DNA from: Catenulispora pinisilvae | GTDB taxonomy: Bacteria > Actinomycetota > Actinomycetes > Streptomycetales > Catenulisporaceae | NCBI RefSeq assembly: GCF_015356865.1 | Contig: NZ_JAAFZA010000036.1 | Location: 1 to 59,878, forward strand | Length of the DNA: 59,878 bases | Reading direction: 5' to 3' | Shown here: positions 7,481-15,696 of the stretch, in pieces | How positions within the stretch are numbered: the first letter of the stretch is position 1 | Layout of the letters: each line of letters begins with the position of its first letter | Translations under genes and position numbers: made by a program | Notes under the pieces: generated by a model | The model's input: only the letters and a program-made list of their open reading frames with translations | The model's database searches: none | What the model was told of the DNA's origin: nothing

Positions 7481-10426
7481 GTGAAGGACGCACCAGCGAT
7501 ACTCGGCCGGCAGCAGACGCTCGAGAAGTGCATGGCGGCACTGGCCGCCGGCGGCGGCGTGCTGGTGAGCGGTCCGGCCGGGATCGGCAAATCGGCGCTG
7601 CTGGACGCGATCGGCTCGGCGTGCGCGGCCGCCGGGCAACTGGTGCTGCGCAGCGCGTCGGCCGCCGCCGAGTCCTGGCTCCCCTACCTCGGGCTTTACG
7701 ACCTGTTCTCCGACGCTGTCGCCGCCCGGCCCGAGGTGGTCCCCTACCACCTGCGCTCGGCCTTCGACGGCGTGCTGATGCGCTCGGTCCCCGACGGCGC
7801 GGCCACCGACCAACTCGCGATCCGGGTCGCCGTGGTCGAAGCACTACGCGCGCTGTCCTTGGAACGGCCGGTCCTGCTGATCCTCGACGACGTGAACTGC
7901 CTGGACTCGGCCACCGCCGAGGTCCTGGCCTTCGCCGTGCGCCGCCGCCAGGGCAGCCGCGTCCGCGTGCTCGCCGCCGAGCGGTTGTCCGAAGGACAGG
8001 AGCCCACCTGGTGGGGACTCCTGCCGGAGGACGCGGTCGAGATCGCCCTGGGCAACCTGCCCGGCCCGGTGGTCTCCGAACTGCTGCGGACCCGCCTCGG
8101 CCTGCGTCCCACCGACAAGCTGTCGCAACGGATCCGCGACGCCGCGGGCGGTAACCCCTTTTACGCACTGGAGTTGGGCCGTGCCGCACTGCGATCGGGA
8201 ACGGTGGTGCAACCCGGCGACGCGCTGCTGGTCCCGGAACGCCTGCGCGGCCTGCTCGCCGACCGCCTGCACGCGTTGCCGCAGGCCGCCCGCGACGCGC
8301 TCCTGCTGATCTCGACGGCCGCCCGCCCGCCGCGGGAACTGCTGGCCGGGCACGAGTGGGGACTGTCACAGGCGCTGGCCTCGGGCATCATCGTCTCCGG
8401 ACGGGACCTGGAGCCGCGCTTCGCGCACCCGCTGCTGCGCGAGATCGTGTATGCGGACGCTGATATAGAGGCCCGCCGCGAATGCCACGCGAAGCTCGCG
8501 CTGGCGCACGACGACCCGCTGGAGCGGGCTCGGCACCACGCGCTGGCGACGGCCGACTCGACCGAAGACCTGGCGGCGGAACTGGAAGAGGCGGCACGGA
8601 TCGCGGTGCATCGCGGAGCGCCGGGGACTGCTGCGGAGTTGTTCCGGATGGCCGCTGAGCGGACGCCTGCCAGCGGCGGCGCGGGGGTGCAAAGCGGGAC
8701 GCCTGCCAGCGGCGGCGCGGCGGCGCCAAATACGCATTCTGCGCAGAACGGGACGTCCGCGGCCGGTAGCGAAGTGGTCAACGGTACCGACACCCTGTCG
8801 GCGACAACCGCTCCTGACGCTCATGAAGACGCCGCCGCGACGAATGCGAAGCCCGGCGCGGGCCTGGCGAATGTCGGCGCGATGTTGGCGGACACCGACG
8901 TGGCGTCCCGTCGCCTCCTGGAAGCCGCCCGCGCCGCCTTCGACGCCGGCCTGCCGCGCCAAGCCCGCGACGCCGCCGAGCGGGTCGCGGCCGGACCCGA
9001 TCCGGCCTGCCGCGTCGGCGCGCGACTGTTGCTGGTCGAACTCGACGACGACATATCCGTGCAGTCCGCGCTTCTCGAGGCGGCCGAGGCCGACGCCGCG
9101 GGACGTCCGGACTTGCAGGCACGGGTCAGCCTTCAGCGTGCGGACCACGCCTTCCGCTCCGGTTCCGTCGAAGCGGCGATCGGGGCCCTGGCACGGGCCG
9201 AGGAGTACGCACTGTCCACCGGCGACCGCAATCTGCGGGCCGAGTCGATCGCGATGCGCGTGCCGACCGAGATCCAGACCGATCCGGAGCGGGCCATCGA
9301 GTCGCTGGAGGAGGCCGAGGCGCTGGGGCTCGGCGGCGATCTGACGCTGCCGTCCATCGCGGTCCGCAAGTCCCTGATCATCTGGTTCCTGCGCCGGGGC
9401 GACGTCGCCGACGCCTTGGCGACCGCCTCCCGGCTGCGGGCCGACGTCGAGCGGGCCGGGCGACTGCGCGACCTCGGTGACGTGCTGCACCTGGTCGCCT
9501 CGGTCAACGAGCGCGCCGGGCTGTGCCGTCAGGCGCACGAGGCGGCGCTGCTCGGCAGCCGGCTGCGCGCCGAGACCGGCTCTTCGAGCGTGCAGGCGCT
9601 GATCCTGACCGCCGCGGCTGAACTGTCCGGCGGCAGCGCCGAGGCCGCGGTGGAGGTGGCGCAGCGGGCCATCGAGGCCGGGACCGCGTCCGGCGATTCG
9701 GAGTTCACCGGCTACGCACACGCTTTCCTGGGACGCGCCGAACTACTGCTGGACCGCTCCTCCCAGGCCGCGCACCACCTGGCCCGTGGCAGGACCCTGA
9801 TGCGCAACGTCGGCATGGTCGACCCGGCGACGTTCCTGGTCGACGCCGACCTCGCCGAGACCCTGGCGCGCTGCGGCTCGTTCTCCGCCGCCGACCGGAT
9901 ACTCGACGAGGCGCAGGAAGCCGTCCGGCGCCTGGAGCGCGACGTGGTGAAGCTCGGCCTGACCCGGGCCCGCCTGCTGCGCCACGGCCTGGCCGCCGAC
10001 GCCCGCGAGGCCGCCGACCGGCTCCGGGCCGCGATCCCGGCCGAGCACGCCTATCCGCTGGAGATAGCCCGCGCCGAGGTCACACTGGGCGAACTGGAAC
10101 GCCGGGCCCGCCGCCGCGCCGCGGCCCGCACCGCCTGGGAATCGGCGGCGACGGCCTACGCCGCAGCCGGTTGCAGCCCCTGGCTCCGCTTCGTCCAAGG
10201 CCGCCTGGCCCGCCTGGACACCCCGGCCGAACCGCTGAGCGCCACCGAGCGCCAGATCGTCGAACTGGTCCGCTCCGGCGCCACCAACCGCCAGATCGCC
10301 GCCGCACTCCAGGTGTCGGTGAAGGCCGTCGAAGGCAACCTGACCCGCCTCTTCCGCCGCTTCGGCGTCAGCAGCCGCGCCGAACTCGCCGGCGCCGAGC
10401 CGGTGGCCCGGGTGGAACACGTGTGA
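7481..10426 (+). CDS. LuxR-family large ATP-binding regulator (LAL type)
   Basis: The 981-residue protein has the LAL layout: an N-terminal AAA/STAND ATPase, a long tetratricopeptide-like helical middle and a C-terminal LuxR helix-turn-helix. Walker A is GPAGIGKS at about 31-38, and a Walker B-like LLILDDVNCL lies near 129. The helix-turn-helix starts around residue 926 (LSATERQIVELVRSG) and includes VSVKAVEGNLTRLFRRFGV. A low-complexity segment rich in Ala/Gly/Thr/Asn at about 395-465, with a repeated TPASGGA unit, looks like a recent insertion between the ATPase and helical regions. GTG 7481 lies downstream of GGGAGGA, a slightly long spacing. The gene stands alone, ends in a strong hairpin and is divergent from the riboswitch RNA. 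Target genes cannot be inferred. Confidence 0.9.
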   Translation: MKDAPAILGRQQTLEKCMAALAAGGGVLVSGPAGIGKSALLDAIGSACAAAGQLVLRSASAAAESWLPYLGLYDLFSDAVAARPEVVPYHLRSAFDGVLMRSVPDGAATDQLAIRVAVVEALRALSLERPVLLILDDVNCLDSATAEVLAFAVRRRQGSRVRVLAAERLSEGQEPTWWGLLPEDAVEIALGNLPGPVVSELLRTRLGLRPTDKLSQRIRDAAGGNPFYALELGRAALRSGTVVQPGDALLVPERLRGLLADRLHALPQAARDALLLISTAARPPRELLAGHEWGLSQALASGIIVSGRDLEPRFAHPLLREIVYADADIEARRECHAKLALAHDDPLERARHHALATADSTEDLAAELEEAARIAVHRGAPGTAAELFRMAAERTPASGGAGVQSGTPASGGAAAPNTHSAQNGTSAAGSEVVNGTDTLSATTAPDAHEDAAATNAKPGAGLANVGAMLADTDVASRRLLEAARAAFDAGLPRQARDAAERVAAGPDPACRVGARLLLVELDDDISVQSALLEAAEADAAGRPDLQARVSLQRADHAFRSGSVEAAIGALARAEEYALSTGDRNLRAESIAMRVPTEIQTDPERAIESLEEAEALGLGGDLTLPSIAVRKSLIIWFLRRGDVADALATASRLRADVERAGRLRDLGDVLHLVASVNERAGLCRQAHEAALLGSRLRAETGSSSVQALILTAAAELSGGSAEAAVEVAQRAIEAGTASGDSEFTGYAHAFLGRAELLLDRSSQAAHHLARGRTLMRNVGMVDPATFLVDADLAETLARCGSFSAADRILDEAQEAVRRLERDVVKLGLTRARLLRHGLAADAREAADRLRAAIPAEHAYPLEIARAEVTLGELERRARRRAAARTAWESAATAYAAAGCSPWLRFVQGRLARLDTPAEPLSATERQIVELVRSGATNRQIAAALQVSVKAVEGNLTRLFRRFGVSSRAELAGAEPVARVEHV

Positions 10427-10487
10427 CGGACGGAGACCGGGGTCACGTCCCCACCCGGAATTCCCCGAGGTAGTTCACCGTTGAACG

Positions 10488-10526
10488 AGATGTGTGGGCC
10501 CCAACCCCCTCCGGGCCCACACATCT
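10488..10526 (+). terminator. Strong hairpin terminator
   Basis: AGATGTGTGGGCCC (10488-10501) pairs perfectly with GGGCCCACACATCT (10513-10526), a 14-bp stem with an 11-nt loop. It separates the LuxR-type gene from the DsbA-like gene. Confidence 0.85.
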
Positions 10527-10563
10527 ATACGTGAGCGACCTACTAATAAGGGAGTGAACCACC

Positions 10564-11274
10564 GTGCGCGTCGAGATCTGGAGTGACGTCGCCTGCCCCT
10601 GGTGCTACATCGGCAAGGCGCGTTTCGAGCAGGGCCTACAGGCCTTCGCCCACAAGGACGACGTCGAGGTGGTCTTCCGCTCCTTCGAACTGGACCCGCA
10701 GCGAGCCAAGGGCGACACCGTCCAGGTCCTGCCGATGCTGGCCAGCAAGTACGGCATGAGCTTGGACCAGGCCAAGCAGGCCGAGTCGCGGGTGGCGGCG
10801 AACGCTGCCGACGCCGGCCTGGGCTACCTGGCCGAGGGCCGGGACCACGGCAACACCTTCGACATTCACCGGGTGCTGCACTTCGCGAAGACGCGCGGGA
10901 AGCAGAACGAGCTGCTGGACCTGGCGTACACGGCGAACTTCGCTGAGGAGCGCTCGGTCTTCGACGACGACCGCCTGGTCGAGTTGGCGGTGAAGGCGGG
11001 CCTGGACGAGACCGAGGTGCGCGCGGTGCTGGCGGATGCGACCGCCTTCGCTGCTGATGTTCGTGCCGACGAGCAGGAGGCACAGATGCTGGGTGCAAAC
11101 GGCGTCCCGTTCTTCGTGCTGGACCGCAAGTTCGGCGTCTCTGGTGGTCAGCCGGCCGAGGTCTTCACCCAGGCACTCCAAGAGGCCTGGGCCGCGCAGT
11201 CACCAGTACTGAAGGTTGTTGGCGAAGCGCCGGATGGCGCAGTCTGCGGGCCCGACGGCTGCGAGATCCCGTAG
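10564..11274 (+). CDS. DsbA-family oxidoreductase (FrnE-like)
   Basis: The 236-residue cytoplasmic protein has no signal peptide. It is a thioredoxin-fold protein with the active-site motif CPWC at about residues 11-14 (SDVACPWCYIGKARF), the usual all-helical insertion, and the cis-proline-containing strand VPFFVLD preceding FGVSGGQ. FrnE-like proteins are two-cysteine thiol oxidoreductases or isomerases; some act in polyketide modification, others in oxidative-stress tolerance. A short C-terminal tail, CGPDGCEIP, adds two further cysteines. GTG 10564 follows AAGGGAGTGAA. Two separate stretches of this gene recur elsewhere in the window as non-functional fragments (13038-13159 and 25712-25879), on the same strand. 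Confidence 0.9.
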   Translation: MRVEIWSDVACPWCYIGKARFEQGLQAFAHKDDVEVVFRSFELDPQRAKGDTVQVLPMLASKYGMSLDQAKQAESRVAANAADAGLGYLAEGRDHGNTFDIHRVLHFAKTRGKQNELLDLAYTANFAEERSVFDDDRLVELAVKAGLDETEVRAVLADATAFAADVRADEQEAQMLGANGVPFFVLDRKFGVSGGQPAEVFTQALQEAWAAQSPVLKVVGEAPDGAVCGPDGCEIP

Positions 11275-11379
11275 TCGCGCACCCTCAGGTTCGCGGTCCG
11301 CTTGACGCCAAGACCTTGGATATGTGGTGTTGAGACTTTGCCGAGGCCGTGATGTGAGCGGGGCGGAGGCGGTGCGGGC

Positions 11380-11385
11380 TAGTCT
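11380..11385 (+). promoter_or_regulatory. Probable -10 element of a leaderless promoter
   Basis: TAGTCT matches the actinobacterial TAnnnT -10 pattern and lies 6 nt before the GTG start of the next gene, with no Shine-Dalgarno sequence in between. This is the geometry of a leaderless transcript. Confidence 0.4.
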
Positions 11386-11391
11386 GCTCGG

Positions 11392-11832
11392 GTGAGTCTC
11401 CTCGATGACGTGGCCGAGCGTGACGGCTGGCGGTGCTGGGTGTGCGACGAACCGGTCGACCCCGAAATGTCGGTGAACGACCCGCGGGGCCCTAGCGTTG
11501 ACAGCCGAACCGCCGACCGGAAGGCCAAGGTCGTTGAGCGGCTCGCGCACCGCGGGTGTAACAGCCGCAAAGGCGCGGTCCATGTGGTGATTGCGTGGCC
11601 GGAACGCCTGTATGTGATCGAACCCGCGCCGCTGATCGCCGTTGCCGAGCGGCTGGAGCGCAAGGGGGGCCGCGAGGTGGTGGGCCGCTGCCCGACCAGG
11701 CAGGACGCCCAAGAGGCGGCGGATTGGCTGGTGGACCGGTTCTCCCGGCTGGTGCCGGGGCTGCCGGTGACCGCCGGCATCGAGGCAGGCGGCGGCCAGT
11801 TCCTCGTCATTCTGGCCACCGGTCGCCGCTGA
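11392..11832 (+). CDS. Conserved hypothetical protein with HNH-like zinc site
   Basis: The 146-residue protein has an N-terminal CWVCDEPVDP knuckle followed by NDPRGPSVDS and HRGCNSRKGAV, which reads like the metal- and DNA-contacting half of an HNH nuclease fold: a CxxC pair, a later His and an Asn in a HxxCNxxKG context. The remaining 80 residues form a mixed alpha/beta region with no recognised domain. Close relatives are common single-copy genes in streptomycete-type genomes with no known function. Nuclease activity is an inference from the motif only. GTG 11392 is chosen because the product starts MSLLDDVAERDGWRC, as in relatives, and a -10 box sits 6 nt upstream. Confidence 0.75.
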   Translation: MSLLDDVAERDGWRCWVCDEPVDPEMSVNDPRGPSVDSRTADRKAKVVERLAHRGCNSRKGAVHVVIAWPERLYVIEPAPLIAVAERLERKGGREVVGRCPTRQDAQEAADWLVDRFSRLVPGLPVTAGIEAGGGQFLVILATGRR

Positions 11833-12022
11833 CCGGGCGCGTCTCGCCGATGGCTAATCCCCTCTCTGTCGGTCCTTCAACACGGTGCCTGGAATGAGGT
11901 TCAAAGCGGCGGTTCGGCCCGCCATCGTGCCAGTTGATGAACGCCAGCCGGTTCAGGTCGCAGCGGGCCAAGACTGCGTGGGCGGTGGCGGCCACCTGTC
12001 CGAGTCGGTTGGCAATCGCCAC
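11807..12022 (-). CDS. Possible small hypothetical protein or remnant
   Basis: A 71-residue frame starting at GTG 12022 has a helical stretch (NRLGQVAATAHAVLARCDLN) and then LAFINWHDGGPNRR. It overlaps the 3' end of the HNH-like gene by 26 bp on the opposite strand. There is no ribosome-binding site and I recognise no family. The surrounding 11833-12175 region has interrupted open frames on both strands and looks like decayed coding sequence. Confidence 0.2.
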   Translation of the reverse strand: MAIANRLGQVAATAHAVLARCDLNRLAFINWHDGGPNRRFEPHSRHRVEGPTERGLAIGETRPVSGDRWPE

Positions 12023-12175
12023 TGACCCCCGTCACCGTGAACGTGAACGCGTGCATGCCGGCGCTCAGGTTGACCGCAGCACTGGCTTTGAACGTCAGAA
12101 CTGACGTCATGTGTCGATGAGTTTGGGCGTCGATCAGGAGCGCGGGATCGGTGAAATTCTCGCTGAGAAGTGATG

Positions 12176-12460
12176 TCACTCGAAGCGAGCGCGTTTGAAA
12201 CCCTCGGCCCACGTGTCCTGGTCAACCGTGTACTCATCGATGACGAAGCACTCCGGCTCGGTGGCGAAACCGGGAAGGGTCCGAGCTCGGGTTCTGCGCT
12301 CCTGTGCTTTCTCGAAGGTGGAGTAGACGCCGAGTAGCTTGACGTTGTCGCCATCGTGCTCGTCGATATAAACGTCGTCATGGTCGTCAACGTGCAGGGC
12401 TGTGCCGTCGTCACCGGCTTCGTTCTGGTGCCCGACGTGCCAGAGCAGATAGACCTTCAT
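12176..12460 (-). CDS. Small conserved protein (DUF7336-like)
   Basis: The 94-residue soluble protein begins MKVYLLWHVGH, continues with an acidic, histidine-containing segment and LLGVYSTFEKAQERR, and ends DEYTVDQDTWAEGF. This pattern matches a family of small actinobacterial proteins with an alpha/beta fold that report a channel of display- or immunity-like genes; the function is unknown. Its start codon overlaps the stop of the upstream 112-residue gene (ATGA-type junction at 12460), so the two are almost certainly cotranscribed and translationally coupled. Confidence 0.65.
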   Translation of the reverse strand: MKVYLLWHVGHQNEAGDDGTALHVDDHDDVYIDEHDGDNVKLLGVYSTFEKAQERRTRARTLPGFATEPECFVIDEYTVDQDTWAEGFKRARFE

Positions 12461-12798
12461 CAGACTGCCACCTGCGTGACCTGACTCGCTCTGACCAGGA
12501 AGTCGGTGCGACCGTCCACGGCCTCCACACCGTCGGGACGGGCGGTCGTCACCAGCAGCACCGCATCTGGTCCTGGTCCGGACGGCGAGTCGACGATCTC
12601 ACAGCGGATCGCTCCGGGGCAGGGGTATGAGGTCGTCGGCCCCGCGTCTCCCGTCTGGTCCACGATCGCGACCTTCTCGACGAACCGCCATGTCCGGTCG
12701 GTGGCGTCGACCACGACAGCCTCGACGATGCCCGGCTGGGGTTCGTCATCGATCCAGCGGGTGATCTCGCAGTGGAGATGTGGATAGGACGGGCGCAT
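12460..12798 (-). CDS. Conserved hypothetical protein, coupled to the DUF7336-like gene
   Basis: The 112-residue protein is predicted to be all-beta: HCEITRWIDDEPQPGIVEAVVVD, split here as HCEITRWIDDEPQPG then IVEAVVVD, followed by a WRFVEKVAIVD strand, a proline/cysteine loop (YPCPGAIRCEI) and a C-terminal VEAVDGRTDFLV strand. Similar proteins occur across actinobacteria near small immunity-like genes, with no demonstrated role. The start ATG at 12798 precedes MRPSYPHLHC. It is the first gene of a two-gene leftward unit, and its 5' end overlaps the mosaic frame on the other strand. Confidence 0.6.
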   Translation of the reverse strand: MRPSYPHLHCEITRWIDDEPQPGIVEAVVVDATDRTWRFVEKVAIVDQTGDAGPTTSYPCPGAIRCEIVDSPSGPGPDAVLLVTTARPDGVEAVDGRTDFLVRASQVTQVAV

Positions 12799-13202
12799 GC
12801 GGCGAGTCTTCCATCGACGGCGACAACCTGCGCTGGCCGGCTGGGGGCGACGACCCGGCCACGTGGCCGCTGATCGTGTGGCCCCGCCATTCCGACCAGG
12901 GTCCGGCCCTGGAGAACGGCCTGATCTACACGCTCCTAGCCTGGCAGCGCGGGAAACTGCGGGACGCTGGCCTAGCCGGATTCGACGTGGACGACGACCC
13001 CTCCGACTTCGTCCGCTTCAAGGCGTGGGGCGAAGACGCCTTCGCCCACAAGGACGACGTCGAGGTGGTCTTCCGCTCCTTCGAACTGGACCCGCAGCGG
13101 GCCAAGGGTGACACTGTCCAGGTTGTGCCGATGCTGGCGGGCACGTACGGCATGAGCTTCTACATCAACGAGCCGAAGCCGGCCACCGAACCCGTTCCAT
13201 AG
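12780..13202 (+). pseudogene. Mosaic reading frame: SUKH-like tail joined to a DsbA-like fragment
   Basis: The continuous 140-codon frame is a patchwork. Residues 1-86 include GDDPATWPLIVWPRHSDQ and FDVDDDPSDFVRF, resembling the tail of SMI1/KNR4 (SUKH) immunity-type proteins (low certainty). Residues 87-127 are the DsbA-like fragment, read in its native frame. The last 14 residues (YINEPKPATEPVP) come from neither. No ribosome-binding site precedes the frame, and its start lies inside the opposite-strand gene. I regard it as a scar of rearrangement rather than a working gene, although the frame is intact and could be expressed. Confidence 0.55.
13038..13159 (+). pseudogene. Fragment of the DsbA-like gene (copy of 10642-10763)
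   Basis: This 122-bp block aligns without gaps to 10642-10763 of the intact DsbA-like gene, with about eight mismatches by eye. It encodes residues 27-67 of the protein (FAHKDDVEVVFRSFELDPQ and onward to YGMSF). The similarity begins and ends abruptly. The CPWC active site lies outside it. Confidence 0.9.
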
Positions 13203-13259
13203 CTGGGATCCCGCAGCTGGCTGGCGACCGCGTCTCGACATCAGGGAGTCAGCGCGGAG

Positions 13260-13459
13260 TCAGCGCATGTAGTCCCTGGCCCGTCGCCGCGTATCGCGCA
13301 CCGTGCCGGGCGAAGGGCCCGGACGCCGCAGCTCGTGGACACCCTTGGTGTCCGGACCACCCACGGGATCGACGTCCCAGCCGCCGTGGTCCACATCCAG
13401 ACGTAGGTCCAGCGGTCGATCAGCGGGGTTCGATGCCAAACCCGCACCCAGCGCAGCAT
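13260..13459 (-). pseudogene. Frameshifted small conserved gene
   Basis: On the minus strand, ATG 13459 follows GGAGCGG and opens MLRWVRVWHRTPLIDRWTYV then WMW. The natural continuation, HGGWDVDPVGGPDTKGVHEL and RRPGPSPGTVRDTRRR, is in a different frame and ends at a TGA at 13260. The two halves join if one base is added near 13400 (TGGATGTGGACCACGGC). Together they match a small actinomycete protein of about 65 residues starting with an LRWVRVWHRTP-type segment. Either a single-base deletion or a sequencing error is possible. Confidence 0.5.
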
Positions 13460-13574
13460 CCGCTCCAGACGCGGGACGATCCCTCCCGGCGGCACCCAAC
13501 TCGGCGCGTCCGGCCTGTCCCGCCGGCGGGACGGTAAAGCAGAAGTCTGATGCTCCCGCGCGGTCCGCGCCCGA

Positions 13575-13580
13575 TAGCCT
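13575..13580 (+). promoter_or_regulatory. Probable -10 element of a leaderless promoter
   Basis: TAGCCT lies 7 nt upstream of the NUDIX ATG, without an intervening Shine-Dalgarno sequence. Confidence 0.4.
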
Positions 13581-13587
13581 GCTACCC

Positions 13588-14157
13588 ATGAGCGTGCCCG
13601 CAGGCCCCCAGGAGCCCGAGATCGTGTGCATCTCCTCTGAGGTTGCCTACCGGAACAAGTGGATGACCGTCCGCGAGGACCGCGTCCGCCGCCCTGACGG
13701 CACGCCTGGCCTGTACGGCGTCGTCGACAAGCCCGATTTCGCGCTGATCCTGCCGTTCGCCGACGGCGGTTTCCATCTCGTCGAGCAGTTCCGCTACGCC
13801 CTCGGCGAGCGGCGCTGGGAGTTTCCGCAGGGGTCCTGGGAGCAGGACCCGGCCGCCGACCCGCACGATCTGGCCCGTGGGGAGCTGCGGGAGGAGACTG
13901 GTCTGCGCGCGAAGGAGATCGAGCTCATCGGCTATCTGCACAACTCGCCCGGCTTCTGTAGCCAGGGGTTTCACGTCTTCTTGGCCACCGGTCTGACCGA
14001 GGGCGATCAGCAGCTGGAGGACAGCGAAGCCGGCCTGATCCACCGCTGGTTCGCCCGCGACGAGGTCTGGGAGCTGGTCCAGCAAGGCCGCCTCAGCGAT
14101 GCCGCGTCCGTCGCGGCGCTGGGGTTGTTCGAACGCCTCCGGCGACCTGTCGCGTAG
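13588..14157 (+). CDS. NUDIX hydrolase (ADP-ribose pyrophosphatase-like)
   Basis: The 189-residue protein carries a Nudix box at about residues 83-107 (GSWEQDPAADPHDLARGEL then REETGL). Relative to the classical GX5EX7REUXEEXGU motif the segment between G and REET has a small insertion, but the metal-binding REETGL core is intact. Family members cleave nucleoside diphosphates linked to another moiety; the length and the preceding KPDFALILPF and QFRYALGERRWEFPQG strands fit the ADP-sugar pyrophosphatase group. ATG 13588 is used because MSVPAGPQEPE opens the conserved fold and the longer frame upstream has no start signals. It is probably transcribed alone: a hairpin terminator follows within 50 bp. 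Confidence 0.85.
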   Translation: MSVPAGPQEPEIVCISSEVAYRNKWMTVREDRVRRPDGTPGLYGVVDKPDFALILPFADGGFHLVEQFRYALGERRWEFPQGSWEQDPAADPHDLARGELREETGLRAKEIELIGYLHNSPGFCSQGFHVFLATGLTEGDQQLEDSEAGLIHRWFARDEVWELVQQGRLSDAASVAALGLFERLRRPVA

Positions 14158-14182
14158 CGCGCTTTCGCGGGTCCGCTCACCC

Positions 14183-14206
14183 CGGCGGGCCGGCGTCGGC
14201 CCGCCG
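14183..14206 (+). terminator. Hairpin terminator after the NUDIX gene
   Basis: CGGCGGGCC (14183-14191) and GGCCCGCCG (14198-14206) form a perfect 9-bp stem with a 6-nt loop, followed by TATTGTTT. It isolates the NUDIX gene from the downstream biosynthetic cluster. Confidence 0.75.
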
Positions 14207-14302
14207 TATTGTTTGACTCCATCTCAGGGCACTGCGAGACTTTTCGCAGATCCGCTCCGGCCGTTCCCGGTCTGCTCCTCGGCTGCGCGGCGGGTCGTGT
14301 TT

Positions 14303-14330
14303 CGTTTCCCGTTTCTCGTTTCCCGTTTCT
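14303..14330. repeat. Tandem 14-bp repeat upstream of the cluster
   Basis: CGTTTCCCGTTTCT occurs twice in direct tandem, with partial copies on both sides. It lies 70-100 bp before the first cluster gene, within its promoter region. This may be a microsatellite or a regulator site. Confidence 0.7.
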
Positions 14331-14402
14331 CGTTCCGGACCTGACGAAGCGCGTCGGCGTCCGTTGAGCAGCAATCCGATCCCAGGTTCCCGGAGGGTTC
14401 TG

Positions 14403-15689
14403 ATGGGTGTCGTCTGGCATGTGAACTCCACGGCCCGTGGCGGCGGCGTCGCCGAGATCATCGGCGCGTTGTGCCAGGCCGATGACCCGCGGTACCGAAC
14501 GCGGCGCTTCGTCACCTCGGAGGACCCCGCCTTGTTCGAGGTCACCAAGCGCATCCACCACCGGCTGCACGGAGTGCCGGCGGGTGAGCTGCCCGACTCG
14601 GCCGAGCACGACGCCTGGTGTCGCTACGCCCGCGCGAACGTGAAGGAATTCCTCACCTCGGCCGATCCGAAGGACCTGGTGGTCCTGCACGACCCGCAGA
14701 CCCTGCCGATGGCCCCGTTGCTGGCCGAGGCCGGTGTCCGCCTCGCGTGGCGGTGTCACATCGGCACGGCGGGCCAGAACGCCGTCACCGCGGCGACCTG
14801 GGACTACCTCAGACAGTTCTGGTCCGAGGGCCTGGTCCTGGTCTTCAGCAGCCCGGCGCTGGTGCCCGCCCTCGACCACGACCACGACCTCGCCCTCGCC
14901 CTCGAAAAACACGACCACCCCGTGCGGATCATTCGGCCGTCCATCGACCCCGGGACGCTGAAAAACCGACCGTTGTCCGACGACGAGGTCTCCAAGACGC
15001 TCACCGACGCCGGACTCGGTACCCGGCCGATCTCGCCCGCGCTGGACTCCAGCGTGGTCACGGTGTCCGAGTCGGATCTGGGCACCGATCCGGTCATCGT
15101 GCAGGTTTCACGCTGGGATCCGCTCAAGGACATGGCAGGCGTGCTGGAGATGTTCGCGTCGTCCGACCTGCCCTCCCGCGCGCACCTGGTCCTGTGCGGG
15201 CCGTCCCCGCAAAGCATCTCCGACGATCCGGAGGCCGCTGGTGTCTACGCCGAGGTCGTCCGAAGACGCGACCGGCTGGTGAGCGCCGTGCGCCGGCGCG
15301 TACACCTGGTCTGTCCCGCGCTCGACGACACACGCACGAACGCTCTGCTGGTCAACGCCCTGCAACGCCGGGCCACCGTGGTGGTGCAGAAGTCCCTGGA
15401 AGAGGGCTTCGGGCTGACCGTCACCGAGGCGATGTGGAAGGCACGTCCAGTCGTGGCCGCCCGGGTCGGGGGCATCCCCTCGCAGATCGAGCACGGGGTC
15501 ACCGGCCTGTTGCTGGACGATCCGCGCGACCTGGACGGTTTCGCCGCCGCGGTCGGCGAAGTGGTCGCTCACAGCGCCCAGTACGCGCAGATGGGCCGCA
15601 ACGCCCATGAGTTCGTGGACCGGGAGATGACCTCACACCGGGAGATCCGAGAGCACACGGATCTCTACCGCCTTCTTGAAGGGAGCTGA
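14403..15689 (+). CDS. GT4-family glycosyltransferase (trehalose synthase TreT-like)
   Basis: The 428-residue protein has the GT-B fold. The N-terminal domain opens with VVWHVNSTARGGGVAEI, where the GGG loop binds the donor or acceptor, and HDPQTLPM follows. The C-terminal donor domain contains VSRWDPLKDM and the EX7E-type motif in EEGFGLTVTEAMW near residue 336. The overall pattern is that of TreT-type retaining enzymes that join NDP-glucose to glucose, giving trehalose-like alpha,alpha linkages. In this cluster it probably glucosylates a cyclitol or builds a pseudo-disaccharide (inference). ATG 14403 is preferred over an upstream TTG because GGAGGG lies 5 nt before it. The repeat-encoded segment DHDHDLALALEKHDH near residue 165 is unusual. 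Confidence 0.82.
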   Translation: MGVVWHVNSTARGGGVAEIIGALCQADDPRYRTRRFVTSEDPALFEVTKRIHHRLHGVPAGELPDSAEHDAWCRYARANVKEFLTSADPKDLVVLHDPQTLPMAPLLAEAGVRLAWRCHIGTAGQNAVTAATWDYLRQFWSEGLVLVFSSPALVPALDHDHDLALALEKHDHPVRIIRPSIDPGTLKNRPLSDDEVSKTLTDAGLGTRPISPALDSSVVTVSESDLGTDPVIVQVSRWDPLKDMAGVLEMFASSDLPSRAHLVLCGPSPQSISDDPEAAGVYAEVVRRRDRLVSAVRRRVHLVCPALDDTRTNALLVNALQRRATVVVQKSLEEGFGLTVTEAMWKARPVVAARVGGIPSQIEHGVTGLLLDDPRDLDGFAAAVGEVVAHSAQYAQMGRNAHEFVDREMTSHREIREHTDLYRLLEGS

Positions 15690-15696
15690 TCAGCCG

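Noticed and set aside
13303..13587. N-terminal extension of the NUDIX protein
   Set aside because: It overlaps a recognisable opposite-strand gene remnant and has no start signals; the ATG at 13588 opens the conserved fold.
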